From assembly GCA_019739295.1 (NCBI GenBank), contig JAHHDV010000003.1, positions 1 to 64,000 of the forward strand: a stretch of 64,000 nt of DNA, given 5' to 3'. A program made the translations under genes and the position numbers. How positions within the stretch are numbered: the stretch's first letter is position 1; each line of letters opens with the position of its first letter. Origin of the DNA: Taibaiella sp. GTDB taxonomy: Bacteria; Bacteroidota; Bacteroidia; Chitinophagales; Chitinophagaceae. This document shows, one piece after another, positions 26,024-35,268 of this stretch. The notes beneath the pieces were generated by a model, which saw only the letters and a program-made list of their open reading frames with translations, was not told the DNA's origin and did no database searches.

Positions 26024-26629
26024 TTATTTAGAGTACAACTCTACAATCAATTGTTCTTTGATATTCTCGGGAACGCTATCTCTCTCGGGAGCAGTGATGA
26101 AAGTACCTTTGAACTCTTTATCGTTATAGTCCAGCCATCCGAAAGCCGGGTTCTTACCTCTGATCATAGAGGTGATGGATTCGTTGGCTTTGGATTTTGG
26201 TTTCAGCTCGATCGTCTGGCCCGGTTTCAACCTGTAAGAAGGGATATTGACAGTCTCACCATTGATCAGAATGTGCTTGTGTGATACCAGCTGACGAGCT
26301 GCAGAGCGTGTTGGTGCCAGACCAAGACGGTATACTGTATTGTCCAGTCTTGATTCCAGTAATTTAATCAGATTCTCACCTGTCGCACCTTTCAGGCGGC
26401 TGGCTTCCTCATAAGTGTTTCTGAACTGACGCTCTAATACCAGGTAAGTATATTTCGCTTTTTGCTTTTCTTTCAATTGGATCGCATATTCAGATTGAGA
26501 TTTTCTTCTCCTGTTGGATCCGTGCATTCCCGGAGGATTGCTGTTTTTAGAGAGATTCTTTCCTGATCCTAAGATCGGTTCGCCGAAGATACGGCAGATT
26601 TTGTTTTTTGGTCCGGTATAACGTGCCAT
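26024..26629 (-). CDS. rpsD: 30S ribosomal protein S4
   Basis: S4 is a primary 16S rRNA binder that nucleates the small subunit. The 201-residue product is intact: MARYTGPKNKICRIFGEPIL at the start, the S4 RNA-binding domain from about residue 95 (LESRLDNTVYRLGLAPTRSA, VSHKHILINGETVNIPSY) and the C-terminus ENIKEQLIVELYSK. It has no Zn-binding Cys cluster at the N-terminus. It lies between rpsK and rpoA in the conserved order. Confidence 0.97.
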   Translation of the reverse strand: MARYTGPKNKICRIFGEPILGSGKNLSKNSNPPGMHGSNRRRKSQSEYAIQLKEKQKAKYTYLVLERQFRNTYEEASRLKGATGENLIKLLESRLDNTVYRLGLAPTRSAARQLVSHKHILINGETVNIPSYRLKPGQTIELKPKSKANESITSMIRGKNPAFGWLDYNDKEFKGTFITAPERDSVPENIKEQLIVELYSK

Positions 26630-26786
26630 TGTTACTTCTAATTTTATTCGATTTTTAATGATTGAATCCTTTCTGTAAGCTCTTATAAAAATCGTAAAAT
26701 CTGATCTTCAGAAAGTATGAACTGAAATGGTATAAAAATGGAAAAGGGCTAAAACGAATTTTAGCACTTTCCGGGAATATATTGGA

Positions 26787-27189
26787 TTATACTCTTCTCT
26801 TCTTCGGAGGACGACATCCGTTGTGCGGGATCGGTGTAATATCTTTGATAGAAGTCACTTCGACGCCGCTCTGAGCAATGGAACGAATCGCACCTTCACG
26901 CCCGGAACCAGGTCCTTTGACAATGATGTCTGCTTTTTTCATTCCTGCGTCGATCGCTACTTTAGCTGCATCCTGTGCCGCCAGTTGTGCCGCATAGGGA
27001 GTGTTCTTTTTAGAACCGCGGAAGCCCATTTTTCCTGCAGAAGACCAGGAGATCACTTGTCCTTGCTTGTTGGTAAACGCAATGATAATGTTGTTAAAAG
27101 TAGTCGTTACGTGTATAATCTCCGTGGACATCTACTTTTACCACTCTTTTTCTTGCTGCTGCTTTAGCTGAATTTTTTGCTTTAGCCAT
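26787..27189 (-). CDS. rpsK: 30S ribosomal protein S11, frameshifted in the assembly
   Basis: S11 lies in the platform of the small subunit near the E site. From the ATG at 27189 the frame reads [20 protein letters not shown], a typical basic N-terminus. One base too many near 27131 moves the rest into the next frame: [39 protein letters not shown], and the end [15 protein letters not shown]. The corrected length is 133 residues. A reader relying on the longer open frame alone would miss the N-terminal 20 residues. Confidence 0.93.
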
Positions 27190-27318
27190 TTTTGTAGGTA
27201 GTTCTTTTGTTGTTAAATAATGATCTTAGTATGTTCCCATCCTAAGCTGCAATCTTTCTAACCTGCCAAAGAAGTAATAAACAAGGCTCCGAAAGGTTTG
27301 CACTGAAATAATTCGGTT

Positions 27319-27699
27319 TTACTTCTTTGGTGCTTTTTTCTTCCCAGCCACTGTCTTACGTTTACCTTTACGCGTACGGGAGTTCGTTTTGGTACGTTGT
27401 CCGCGCAATGGCAATCCTTTACGATGACGTAATCCACGGTAGCAAGCGATGTCCATAAGGCGCTTGATGTTCATCTGAACTTCGGAACGCAATTGGCCTT
27501 CAACTTTGATTTCAGAAGCAATCAGGTTACGGATTGCACCCTGCTCATCATCGTTCCATTCGTTTACTTTCTTATTTTCATCTATTCCACATTCAGCTAA
27601 GATTCTGCTTGCAGTACTCCTGCCGATGCCATAAATGTAAGTAAGACCGATTACCCCACGTTTGTTTTTAGGAAGATCAATACCAGCTATACGAGCCAT
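27319..27699 (-). CDS. rpsM: 30S ribosomal protein S13
   Basis: S13 forms intersubunit bridges at the head of the small subunit and contacts the P-site tRNA. The 126-residue product is complete: [20 protein letters not shown], the helix-two-turn-helix region [19 protein letters not shown], and the basic tail [20 protein letters not shown] followed by a Lys-rich end (KKKAPKK). It is intact and lies between rpmJ and rpsK. Confidence 0.97.
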   Translation of the reverse strand: MARIAGIDLPKNKRGVIGLTYIYGIGRSTASRILAECGIDENKKVNEWNDDEQGAIRNLIASEIKVEGQLRSEVQMNIKRLMDIACYRGLRHRKGLPLRGQRTKTNSRTRKGKRKTVAGKKKAPKK

Positions 27700-27748
27700 T
27701 CTTTGAATTTATTGATTAAAAAAATAAAAATAATTTAAATACTAAAGC

Positions 27749-27865
27749 TTACCCCTGACGTTGTTTGAAACGAGGGTTCTTCTTGTTGATCACATATAAT
27801 CTGCCTTTGCGGCGTACCAATTTGCAATCTTCACTGCGTTTTTTTACAGATGCACGAACTTTCAT
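27749..27865 (-). CDS. rpmJ: 50S ribosomal protein L36
   Basis: A 38-codon gene reads [20 protein letters not shown] then [18 protein letters not shown]. This is the complete L36 sequence of the small basic Zn-ribbon type; the usual Zn ligands are reduced here to one visible Cys (DCKL), as in many C-minus L36 proteins. It lies 32 bases downstream of infA and 49 bases upstream of rpsM, its normal place. Confidence 0.95.
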   Translation of the reverse strand: MKVRASVKKRSEDCKLVRRKGRLYVINKKNPRFKQRQG

Positions 27866-27897
27866 CTTGATTGGGTATAAAAAATTAACAAATAAAA

Positions 27898-28116
27898 TTA
27901 TTTATAACGATATATTATCCTTCCTCTGGTCAAGTCATACGGACTCATCTCCACCCCTACTTTATCCCCCGGCAGGATACGGATATAGTGCATCCTCATC
28001 TTCCCGGAAATAGTAGCTAATATCTCATGTCCATTCTCCAACCGCACCCGGAACATTGCATTGGACAATGCTTCAATGATGCTTCCGTCTTGTTTGATTA
28101 ATGCTTGTTTAGCCAT
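27898..28116 (-). CDS. infA: Translation initiation factor IF-1
   Basis: IF-1 blocks the A site during initiation. The 72-residue product [20 protein letters not shown]...[15 protein letters not shown] is a single OB-fold of exact family length. The ATG at 28116 is chosen over an upstream in-frame codon because the family starts MAKQ and because a TAnnTTTG element lies at 28125-28132, inside the longer frame. It is the first gene of the operon; no secY or map precedes it. Confidence 0.96.
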   Translation of the reverse strand: MAKQALIKQDGSIIEALSNAMFRVRLENGHEILATISGKMRMHYIRILPGDKVGVEMSPYDLTRGRIIYRYK

Positions 28117-28124
28117 AAGGAGTG

Positions 28125-28132
28125 CAAAGGTA
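28125..28132 (-). promoter_or_regulatory. -7 promoter element directly before infA
   Basis: On the minus strand TACCTTTG matches TAnnTTTG. Transcription would begin about 7 bases further on, almost at the infA ATG (28116), leaving little or no leader. No good TTG at the -33 distance was found. Confidence 0.5.
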
Positions 28133-28253
28133 GGATTATTTTTCCAATAAATAAAAAAAATTAACACCCGAATCGAATATATCCGGTAAGCCGACTAAAA
28201 TAACGAGACAAATTTTAAACATTTGACAACTCCGCAGTAGTATAATGCTAAAA

Positions 28254-29789
28254 TCACCTGGATATTACAAATTTTACTATTCCGGACTGATCCCGGTTGG
28301 TAACCTGTAGTATATATAAGCCTGAAGGAAGAGATGGAAGGGTAACAACATTACCGGGATGATAATGGTGTTCCTGGTATACTACCCTCCCCAGCTGGTC
28401 ATATATACAGAACCGTATCTCCTCCTGTGGATCTGCTTGTATATAGATGACGCCATCCGAGGGATTGGGATATACCTTAAATGTGAAGGAATTCCTGTCT
28501 GTCTCTGTTATTCCCAATGGGGTTGGATCATTATCATCTCTACATTCCACACCCGCAGTACTTGCATAAGCCAAATAATTAGATACATCAGAAAATTCAT
28601 CGAAAGCCTGGTAGCAAGAATAACCACTTGTCTTACCTAAATGAATTTTATAGGAACTGAAAGAAGAACTATATGAATATGGATAGAAATTCCCATCATC
28701 TGCAAATTGATATAATTTACTTATATATATTTCTGGTGATTGGACACAAAAGGAAGAATCCTCAGGATAATAAAATATAATTTCTTCACTATTTTTTTCT
28801 TCAGGGAGATGCGCAATCATTAATGTATTTTTGAAAAGGGTATCATGGTAGGTATAATGTTCGTAGGTCGTCCATTTTCTGACTGAATCATACTCAAATA
28901 CAGCATGATCCTCCTTTAATAATCTATTTTTTGTATAAGCAATCCATTCCTCGTTTTCAACAATTCCATTGATAGTATCCTTAAAGGTTTCTAATGATAA
29001 CCCACTCAAACCACTGCCCCTATGTTGTAATGTGATAAAATAATCCCCCTCGTTAAAATCAAAATATTCATATTTGTATTTATGAAAAAACACTCTTTTG
29101 AATGTTAGTAAATCCCGATTCAACTCCATGCTGTAATTGAGATATCTAAATATATAAAAATCCACATCTTCCCAACCACCTTCTTCCTCTACTTGAAAAC
29201 TGAAATTTGGAAAATAATACAGCTCAAAACCCTGCAATAACCCGTTTTCCTTGGACAATATCATTTCTAGGCCATTCAATGGGTCAGATTCATCTTCCAT
29301 TCCTTCAGCATCCATCCGGGAAATACGGATCACTTTTACCGAATCGAAAATATAATCAAAGGTCATTGTATCATGTGCTATAATCTCAGCCTGATATTGA
29401 CATTCCTCATTCTCTACAAAAATCCAGACATCTCCAATGCCTGCTGATTGGACTATAAAAATTGTATCACCAAATATGTTTTCAATTTTTGTTAATACTT
29501 TCATCTTCATATACATGGCTTGCCCAACCAGCTGCCTCCAATAGAGTCATACGGTGTCGGGAAAGATGGAGTGAGCATGTACCCGTTTGGTTCGAAATGG
29601 ATGATATACTCTATGTTCTTCAGTCTCTGTTGCAGAGTCCACTCTCATAGCCTTTAGATATCCGATATCATTGATGTAATAGACATCTTCTTCCAAACCT
29701 GAGAACAAAGAGTAATCTTGTCCCCGAAGAAGGGCAATATTCAAAAAAAGTAATGAAAAAATGCTGAGTAACCTTACTTCATTCAACAT
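28254..29789 (-). CDS. Secreted protein with T9SS type A sorting domain, frameshifted near its N-terminus
   Basis: The start at 29789 gives a signal peptide (LLSIFSLLFLNIALLRGQ). After about 80 codons a stop appears, but reading shifts to DPYDSIGGSWLGK and then back to KVLTKIENIFGDTIFIVQSA, so one insertion near 29556 and one deletion near 29510 would make a single gene of about 511 codons. The C-terminal 75 residues are a T9SS type A domain (VYPNPSDGVIYIQA, IYDQLGRVVYQE, LPSGLYILQV). The central region is acidic and beta-rich with no domain I recognise. It is convergent with nothing and runs towards infA. It could also be two genes, but the shared frame argues against that. Confidence 0.65.
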
Positions 29790-29943
29790 ATTATTATTTT
29801 TGCATAAAAATTAGCATTATTGCATCACAATTTCAAATCCCTTGCTTAAGAAGAAGATAAGGTATTAAAGATCAATAAGATAAAAGAATAAATTCAAAAC
29901 TGTACTTCCTTGAAATTTACAATCCATTTTCATACATTGGGAA

Positions 29944-31506
29944 ATGAATCTTTCCATTGCATTTTCCCTTAACCATTTTTATGGGTTCAAGTATATAACT
30001 GTCTTTTTAAGTATCCTTCTTTTCTACAAATACAGCTATGCAAATCAGTTGTTATTGGAAGATAAAATAAAAACATTAAGAATCGACAATAACAACCTGA
30101 TTAAATTCAAGAACCCGGTATTGGGTAATGACAGCCTGATTTCCATGCTGGATAACAGGGCCGGTACGATATATATTTATAACTATATTACCGATCAGTT
30201 TACAGACAGCTTCGACATTCAGTTATTGTCTTATCAATTTTTGTTTAATTATGAAATCATTGATACGGATAAGGTTTTAATTGTCATTAATCCAACCTAT
30301 TTAGATGACTACCATGATTCAGCGATTGTGATTATCAATAGAGATAAAGAAATCCTGAAGACCTTTTCTTTTGAAGGTACCAAGGCTCCTTTGTATAATG
30401 AACGAGATCCCAAAGGATACCGAAACACTAAATGGTGGTATGTTTTCAATAGTAATTTTCCTGTTCGTTACAATGCTAAAGACAAATCCGTTCTTGCTTG
30501 TCTGAACCCTTTTCACAATAAGTATACCTGCAGCTCTTTATCTGAGCTATCTGATGAGTCCGTATTATATCGACTAACAAGTGAAAGCCCTGCGAAGGAT
30601 ATGTCCATCCTTGTACCTGCCTGCAGTAAGTTCAGCTATCAAAGTAACCCAAGTGATGAATTCCCTTTAAGGCCATATGGTGATTATAACCAGGAAGGCC
30701 TCCCGATTATCGGATTTAATCATAGCGATCTTCTATTTTATAATGGTAAAGAATCAAAGCCTCAATTGGAACTTTATCAATATTTGACTCCTGAATTAAA
30801 ATTGTCTTATATTAAATTAGTTTATGACCAATATAGAAAGTGTTATTGGTGGGTTATTAATATAAAAAATCAAGAAATTGCAGCAAAACCCCAATACAAA
30901 ATTGAACATAATTATTATCTCGTTAGGTTAGATAAAGATTTACGTGTTCAGAGTGAAGGGTTTCTTCCGCCTTATAGTCACCCCCATATAACCCCTCTCA
31001 TGGAAGGATTAATGGTTAAGGATATTCGGAGATCAGATAGCGCGAGTACACAGGTCTACTCCATCTTAGCGCCCAATGATACAGCAGAAACTGAAATGGC
31101 AATAAAGCAGCGACTGGCTCAGCTTTCTAAAGGCACAAAAAAGGACCTGACTGAGTTTGCACAATGGTTGCGTCAAGATGACAGCACACAGCGTAAATTC
31201 CTGCTGATCCCTTTGGATAGAATGCCCCCAAAATTCTCAACATCTCTTCAGGAAATATTAGTAGGAAACAAGGCCAGGTTTTCTGAAAACAGCATACATC
31301 TCTTTACCAGTGACTCTTCCAAAATTCTTCCGGAATTAAAAAATTTTGTATCCACACACGATTTATTTTTCCTGAAAAAATATTATGACGATTTTGGCTG
31401 GCCTCAGATATTGAAAATAGATCCGACAGATAATGGTCAAATTTTAGTTGAGGAATACCCGAGCAACAAAGCCAATCAATTGATCAGAGAAATAAAAGAA
31501 TGGTAA
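29944..31506 (+). CDS. Secreted protein of unknown function (possible beta-propeller)
   Basis: The 520-residue product has an N-terminal membrane or signal segment (YGFKYITVFLSILLFYKYSY). The body alternates short beta-rich segments such as GTIYIYNYITDQFTDSF and YHDSAIVIINRDKEILKTF, the pattern of a propeller; Bacteroidota have families of this kind (six-bladed propeller lipoproteins), but I cannot assign one. The frame is intact. It is more AT-rich than its neighbours, which may reflect recent acquisition. It ends 5 bases before the convergent aroK stop. Confidence 0.6.
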   Translation: MNLSIAFSLNHFYGFKYITVFLSILLFYKYSYANQLLLEDKIKTLRIDNNNLIKFKNPVLGNDSLISMLDNRAGTIYIYNYITDQFTDSFDIQLLSYQFLFNYEIIDTDKVLIVINPTYLDDYHDSAIVIINRDKEILKTFSFEGTKAPLYNERDPKGYRNTKWWYVFNSNFPVRYNAKDKSVLACLNPFHNKYTCSSLSELSDESVLYRLTSESPAKDMSILVPACSKFSYQSNPSDEFPLRPYGDYNQEGLPIIGFNHSDLLFYNGKESKPQLELYQYLTPELKLSYIKLVYDQYRKCYWWVINIKNQEIAAKPQYKIEHNYYLVRLDKDLRVQSEGFLPPYSHPHITPLMEGLMVKDIRRSDSASTQVYSILAPNDTAETEMAIKQRLAQLSKGTKKDLTEFAQWLRQDDSTQRKFLLIPLDRMPPKFSTSLQEILVGNKARFSENSIHLFTSDSSKILPELKNFVSTHDLFFLKKYYDDFGWPQILKIDPTDNGQILVEEYPSNKANQLIREIKEW

Positions 31507-31511
31507 TAAGG

Positions 31512-32024
31512 TTACTGAAATAAAGACAATAATGCTTTTAGCGGATACTCACTATATGCTATTATATATTTCCCCTGTCGGTAAAAAGGTATTCTTATTT
31601 TGGAGATCAATTCTAATTCTGACTTTACCTCTTCTGCTTTCATATCCTTGAACATCGGTCTATCCCCACTCTTTTCAATCCTGGAAACCAGGATACCGAT
31701 AGGCACTTCCAGGTAAACCGTGATTCCCTGCTGATTCATCCATTCCATATTCTGGTGAAAGCATGGAAGACCTCCTCCTGTGGCTATGACCAGTGGCGAA
31801 GACCGGCTGCCGATAGTCCGGATGGCCTCTGCTTCCTGTTTCCTAAAATATTCCTCTCCTTTTTCCCTGAAGATCTGCTGAATGCTCATTTCCAGTTGAG
31901 ATTCGATATAATGATCCGTATCCACAAAATTACGACCCAAGCGAAGAGCTAATTTCTTACCCAGCTTACTCTTGCCCGAACCCGGCATACCGAGAAGAAA
32001 AATATGTCTTTGGTCTTCTTTCAT
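31512..32024 (-). CDS. aroK: Shikimate kinase
   Basis: Shikimate kinase phosphorylates shikimate at the 3-OH in aromatic amino acid synthesis. The 170-residue product has the Walker A loop LLGMPGSGKSKLGKKLA, the substrate-binding DTDHYIE, the GGG loop (ATGGGLPC) and the lid segment SGDRPMF. The ATG at 32024 is chosen because it gives the family start MKEDQRHIFLLG and because a TAnnTTTG element lies at 32043-32050, inside the longer open frame to 32096. Confidence 0.93.
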   Translation of the reverse strand: MKEDQRHIFLLGMPGSGKSKLGKKLALRLGRNFVDTDHYIESQLEMSIQQIFREKGEEYFRKQEAEAIRTIGSRSSPLVIATGGGLPCFHQNMEWMNQQGITVYLEVPIGILVSRIEKSGDRPMFKDMKAEEVKSELELISKIRIPFYRQGKYIIAYSEYPLKALLSLFQ

Positions 32025-32042
32025 GCTTATTCCTGATATGTC

Positions 32043-32050
32043 CAAAAATA
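32043..32050 (-). promoter_or_regulatory. -7 promoter element of aroK
   Basis: TATTTTTG on the minus strand matches TAnnTTTG, 18 bases before the aroK ATG. Confidence 0.45.
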
Positions 32051-32191
32051 ATGTAAATTCACGAACGTAATATATTCCGGTTTGGAAGTATTCCACATTC
32101 CGTTTCAGCTCTTCAAATCCCGGAGGGCTGTTCCTGCTCCAAACTCAATTATATTTTCCCAAATTTCCGATATTTACATTTTTGTTTGCGG

Positions 32192-33304
32192 ATGAATATA
32201 GGTTTTGATGCCAAACGTGCTTTCCATAATAAAACGGGATTGGGCAACTACAGCAGATCTCTGATCTCTGCATTGGATCAGTACTATCCTGAGCACCATT
32301 ATTACCTTTTTGCCAAACATTCAGAAAACCAGGCATTTCAGCGATGGTCTGCTGCACTCCGGCAGACCAGCATTATCCATCCGAAGACACATCCCCTGGA
32401 TGTATCCTGGCGAAGCTTGGTCATCCCAGGCCTGTTATCCAGATATGACTGTCAGATCTACCATGGGCTCAGCGCAGAGCTGCCTATAGGTCCACGGCCT
32501 AAAAATACCAGGTACATCGTCACCATTCATGACCTGATATTCATGAGGTATCCGAAGCTGTATTCATTTATAGACCGGCAGATTTATTACCGAAAAACAC
32601 TCCATGCCTGCAAGACGGCCGATCATATCATCGCGGTAAGCGAACAGACCAAAGCTGATTTGATCAATATCATGAAGATCGAAGACTCCAGGATTTCTGT
32701 CATCTATCCTACCGTTGATGAAATATTCCATAAAAAATGGAGCAATGAAGCATTACAGATGGTAAAAGAAAAGAGACACCTGCCCGACCGGTACATCCTC
32801 AATGTAGGCACTCTCGAAGAAAGGAAGAATGCGCTGCTCCTGTTGAAAGCATTACCATTACTGGATGACAGGGTCCACGCGGTCTTTGTAGGCAAAGGGA
32901 CCAGATACCAGGCGGAGCTGGATCAGTTTATTCGGAGCTACCGTTTACAAAGCAGGGTTCATTTCCTCAACGACATACAGTTTGCCGAATTACCTGCTAT
33001 TTATCAGCTTGCATCAGCGCTGGTGTATCCTTCAAGATTTGAAGGTTTCGGCCTGCCTATGCTGGAAGCTGCCTGTTCAGGCATCCCAGCAATAGGAGCA
33101 CGGGGGAGTTCATTAGAAGAAGCCGGGGGACCGGGTGCTATCTGTATTGATCCGGATGATGTGGAAGGACTAGTCTATCAAATCCAAAAAGTGACCCATG
33201 ATTCATCCTACCGGTCCCTGCTCATCCGGCAGGGATATGAATATGCTGCTGCCATCTCGACAGCATACCTGGCTAAACATACAATGGAAATCTATGTAAA
33301 ATGA
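32192..33304 (+). CDS. GT4-family glycosyltransferase
   Basis: This is a GT-B fold, retaining glycosyltransferase of 370 residues. The N-terminal domain starts MNIGFDAKRAFHNKTGLGNY, with the Gly-rich donor-side loop. The C-terminal domain carries the GT4 signature YPSRFEGFGLPMLEAACSGI (the E-x7-E motif) and HFLNDIQFAELPAIYQLA. The acceptor is unknown; it is probably cell-surface polysaccharide or a glycolipid. I use the ATG at 32192 rather than the TTG two codons upstream. Its stop is directly adjacent to the convergent trmB stop. Confidence 0.88.
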   Translation: MNIGFDAKRAFHNKTGLGNYSRSLISALDQYYPEHHYYLFAKHSENQAFQRWSAALRQTSIIHPKTHPLDVSWRSLVIPGLLSRYDCQIYHGLSAELPIGPRPKNTRYIVTIHDLIFMRYPKLYSFIDRQIYYRKTLHACKTADHIIAVSEQTKADLINIMKIEDSRISVIYPTVDEIFHKKWSNEALQMVKEKRHLPDRYILNVGTLEERKNALLLLKALPLLDDRVHAVFVGKGTRYQAELDQFIRSYRLQSRVHFLNDIQFAELPAIYQLASALVYPSRFEGFGLPMLEAACSGIPAIGARGSSLEEAGGPGAICIDPDDVEGLVYQIQKVTHDSSYRSLLIRQGYEYAAAISTAYLAKHTMEIYVK

Positions 33305-34018
33305 TCAAAGCGGGGCATCACTATGCTTATTGCTGAACATTTGTTTCAACTGCCCGTCCAGCTCCAATGGCAACTCCCTGTCCAGGAGAAACTGTAAATA
33401 ATGAATCCGGTTACTGCCCGCTATATCCAGAGATTCATAGTGGGTCCTGATTTTCAATTCCGGTTGAACTTCGCTTTTGGAAAATACATGGTCATCATCT
33501 GTAAGCAGGCTTAGCCCATACATCCCGATAACTTCTTTGGTAAAATGATACAAATCCGGGCTATCTGTCTTGAGGTGAACCTTACCACCTGGTTTCAGCA
33601 GGCTTTGGTACATTCTTAAGAACTTAGGATGGGTCAGTCGCTTGCGGATCTTGCTTCCCCTGAGCTGGGGATCCGGGAAGGTGATCCAGATTTCCGCAAC
33701 TTCATCCCGATCAAAATAATGATTGATCTTATCGATCTGGGTCCTGAGAAATGCCACATTATCCAATCCTTCTTCGATCGCATTCTTTGCGCCGCTCCAT
33801 ATCCTGTTTCCTTTCAGATCCACACCGATCAAATTTCTTGCGGGATACATCCGCGCCAGGCCGATTGTATATTCTCCTTTCCCGCAGGCCAGTTCTAATG
33901 TGATGTCATGGCTATTGCCAAAAAACGCAGACCACTTTCCTTTCTTATCCTCCGGGTATTCAAATACATTATCAAAAGATTTAATTTCTTCAAACCTGAT
34001 TAATTTCTTCTGTCCCAA
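33305..34018 (-). CDS. trmB: tRNA (guanine-46-N7)-methyltransferase
   Basis: TrmB makes m7G46 in tRNA variable loops using SAM. The 237-residue product has the SAM-binding loop LELACGKGEYTIGLARMYP, the acidic ribose-binding end IGVDLKGNRIW, and the catalytic stretch EIWITFPDPQLRGSKIRKRL with the PDP motif. C-terminal RTHYESL is also typical. The frame is intact. A promoter-like element lies at 34046-34053. Confidence 0.95.
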   Translation of the reverse strand: MGQKKLIRFEEIKSFDNVFEYPEDKKGKWSAFFGNSHDITLELACGKGEYTIGLARMYPARNLIGVDLKGNRIWSGAKNAIEEGLDNVAFLRTQIDKINHYFDRDEVAEIWITFPDPQLRGSKIRKRLTHPKFLRMYQSLLKPGGKVHLKTDSPDLYHFTKEVIGMYGLSLLTDDDHVFSKSEVQPELKIRTHYESLDIAGSNRIHYLQFLLDRELPLELDGQLKQMFSNKHSDAPL

Positions 34019-34045
34019 TTCTGGTTGCTTTTAAAATTAGAGATG

Positions 34046-34053
34046 CAAAGTTA
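34046..34053 (-). promoter_or_regulatory. -7 promoter element of trmB
   Basis: TAACTTTG on the minus strand matches TAnnTTTG, 28 bases before the trmB ATG. Confidence 0.5.
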
Positions 34054-34146
34054 CCTTAAATATTATTGGTTTGTAAACCAGAAGTAAAACCTGGATATTT
34101 TCATTTCACATTTCTTTATAATCCATACAATGGCCGTAAATTTAGC

Positions 34147-34154
34147 TAACTTTG
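34147..34154 (+). promoter_or_regulatory. -7 promoter element of the 2OG-Fe(II) oxygenase gene
   Basis: TAACTTTG matches TAnnTTTG and lies 53 bases before the ATG at 34207. Confidence 0.45.
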
Positions 34155-34206
34155 CAATAATGGCCATTCATCCATTATTTTTGACTTCTAATCAACATAA
34201 TCCGAC

Positions 34207-35034
34207 ATGAATACAACAAGCCCATACAGCCGGCAGGAACTGTCCGGCATGATCCTATCCAGGCTTCAACAAGAACAAGCCAGACTAAGCCGGGACTTTA
34301 AAAATGGTGCGAAAATCAATTCATGTTATATCGACAATGTGCTTCCCGAACATATTGCTTCAGAGATTTATGAAGTCTTTCCTGATCCGCAGACCATGGC
34401 GGAACACAAATCCCTTCGTGAGAATAAAAAAGTAGCTGCCCAGATGAATTTATACCATCCGCTATTGGAAGAGATCGTTTTTGCATTCCAGCAGCCGGAG
34501 ATTGTGAAAATCTGTGGTGACATCACGGGAATACAGGGGATGGAACCGGATGAATATTTATATGCCGGTGGCATCAGCCTGATGTCCGAAGGTAATTTCC
34601 TGAATCCGCACCTGGATAATTCACACGATGAGGAAAGAAAAAGATACAGGGTTCTGAATCTATTGTATTACGTATCTCCCGATTGGAAAATCGAGAATGG
34701 CGGTAACCTGGAGCTATGGGACAAGGGTGTGCACGGAACACCCAGGACCATCGTTTCCCGGTTCAACAGACTTGCATTAATGATCACGAACAAATCATCC
34801 TATCATTCGGTAAGCAAAGTAGTAACAGATGCTAAAAGGTGCTGTGTCAGCAATTACTACTTCTCCACCCGACCGGCCGAAGATCAGGAATACTTCCATG
34901 TGACCAGCTTCTATGGTCGTCCTGAAGAGCCTGTTAAAGGTATGATCCTCCAGGCAGACCGGAATATCCGTCAATTCCTTCGAAAGTTAATAGGAAAAAG
35001 GATGGTGAAGACCAGACATATTTACAAAAAATAA
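34207..35034 (+). CDS. 2-oxoglutarate/Fe(II)-dependent oxygenase, prolyl-4-hydroxylase type
   Basis: The 275-residue product has the facial triad of this superfamily: HLDNS near residue 136 (His and Asp), and SYHSVSKV near residue 198 (distal His). GGNLELWDKG between them is the beta-strand seen in P4H-like oxygenases, and SRFNRLALM precedes the distal His. A conserved Arg (TDAKRCCVSNYY) could bind 2-oxoglutarate. Such enzymes hydroxylate proteins or small molecules; here the substrate is unknown. Related genes often lie in surface-polysaccharide clusters, and the glycosyltransferase 1 kb away fits that loosely. Confidence 0.8.
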   Translation: MNTTSPYSRQELSGMILSRLQQEQARLSRDFKNGAKINSCYIDNVLPEHIASEIYEVFPDPQTMAEHKSLRENKKVAAQMNLYHPLLEEIVFAFQQPEIVKICGDITGIQGMEPDEYLYAGGISLMSEGNFLNPHLDNSHDEERKRYRVLNLLYYVSPDWKIENGGNLELWDKGVHGTPRTIVSRFNRLALMITNKSSYHSVSKVVTDAKRCCVSNYYFSTRPAEDQEYFHVTSFYGRPEEPVKGMILQADRNIRQFLRKLIGKRMVKTRHIYKK

Positions 35035-35268
35035 TTATCCTCCAGATTGGATTCATTTCAACGAGGAACGCAACAGGTAATTTTAGCGGCCGGTTCCGGG
35101 AATTTTCTTCAACAGAATGTTGATAAAACCGGCTAAAAATCCCTATCTGCATCACAATATTTTATCCATATTCAGGGTTTAAATCTAACAATAGTTTTAG
35201 TCTTTTTATATTTATCTTTACCACTTTTGTAGCTAAAAGGTTATAATTTAGTGGATTAAAATCAAAAA

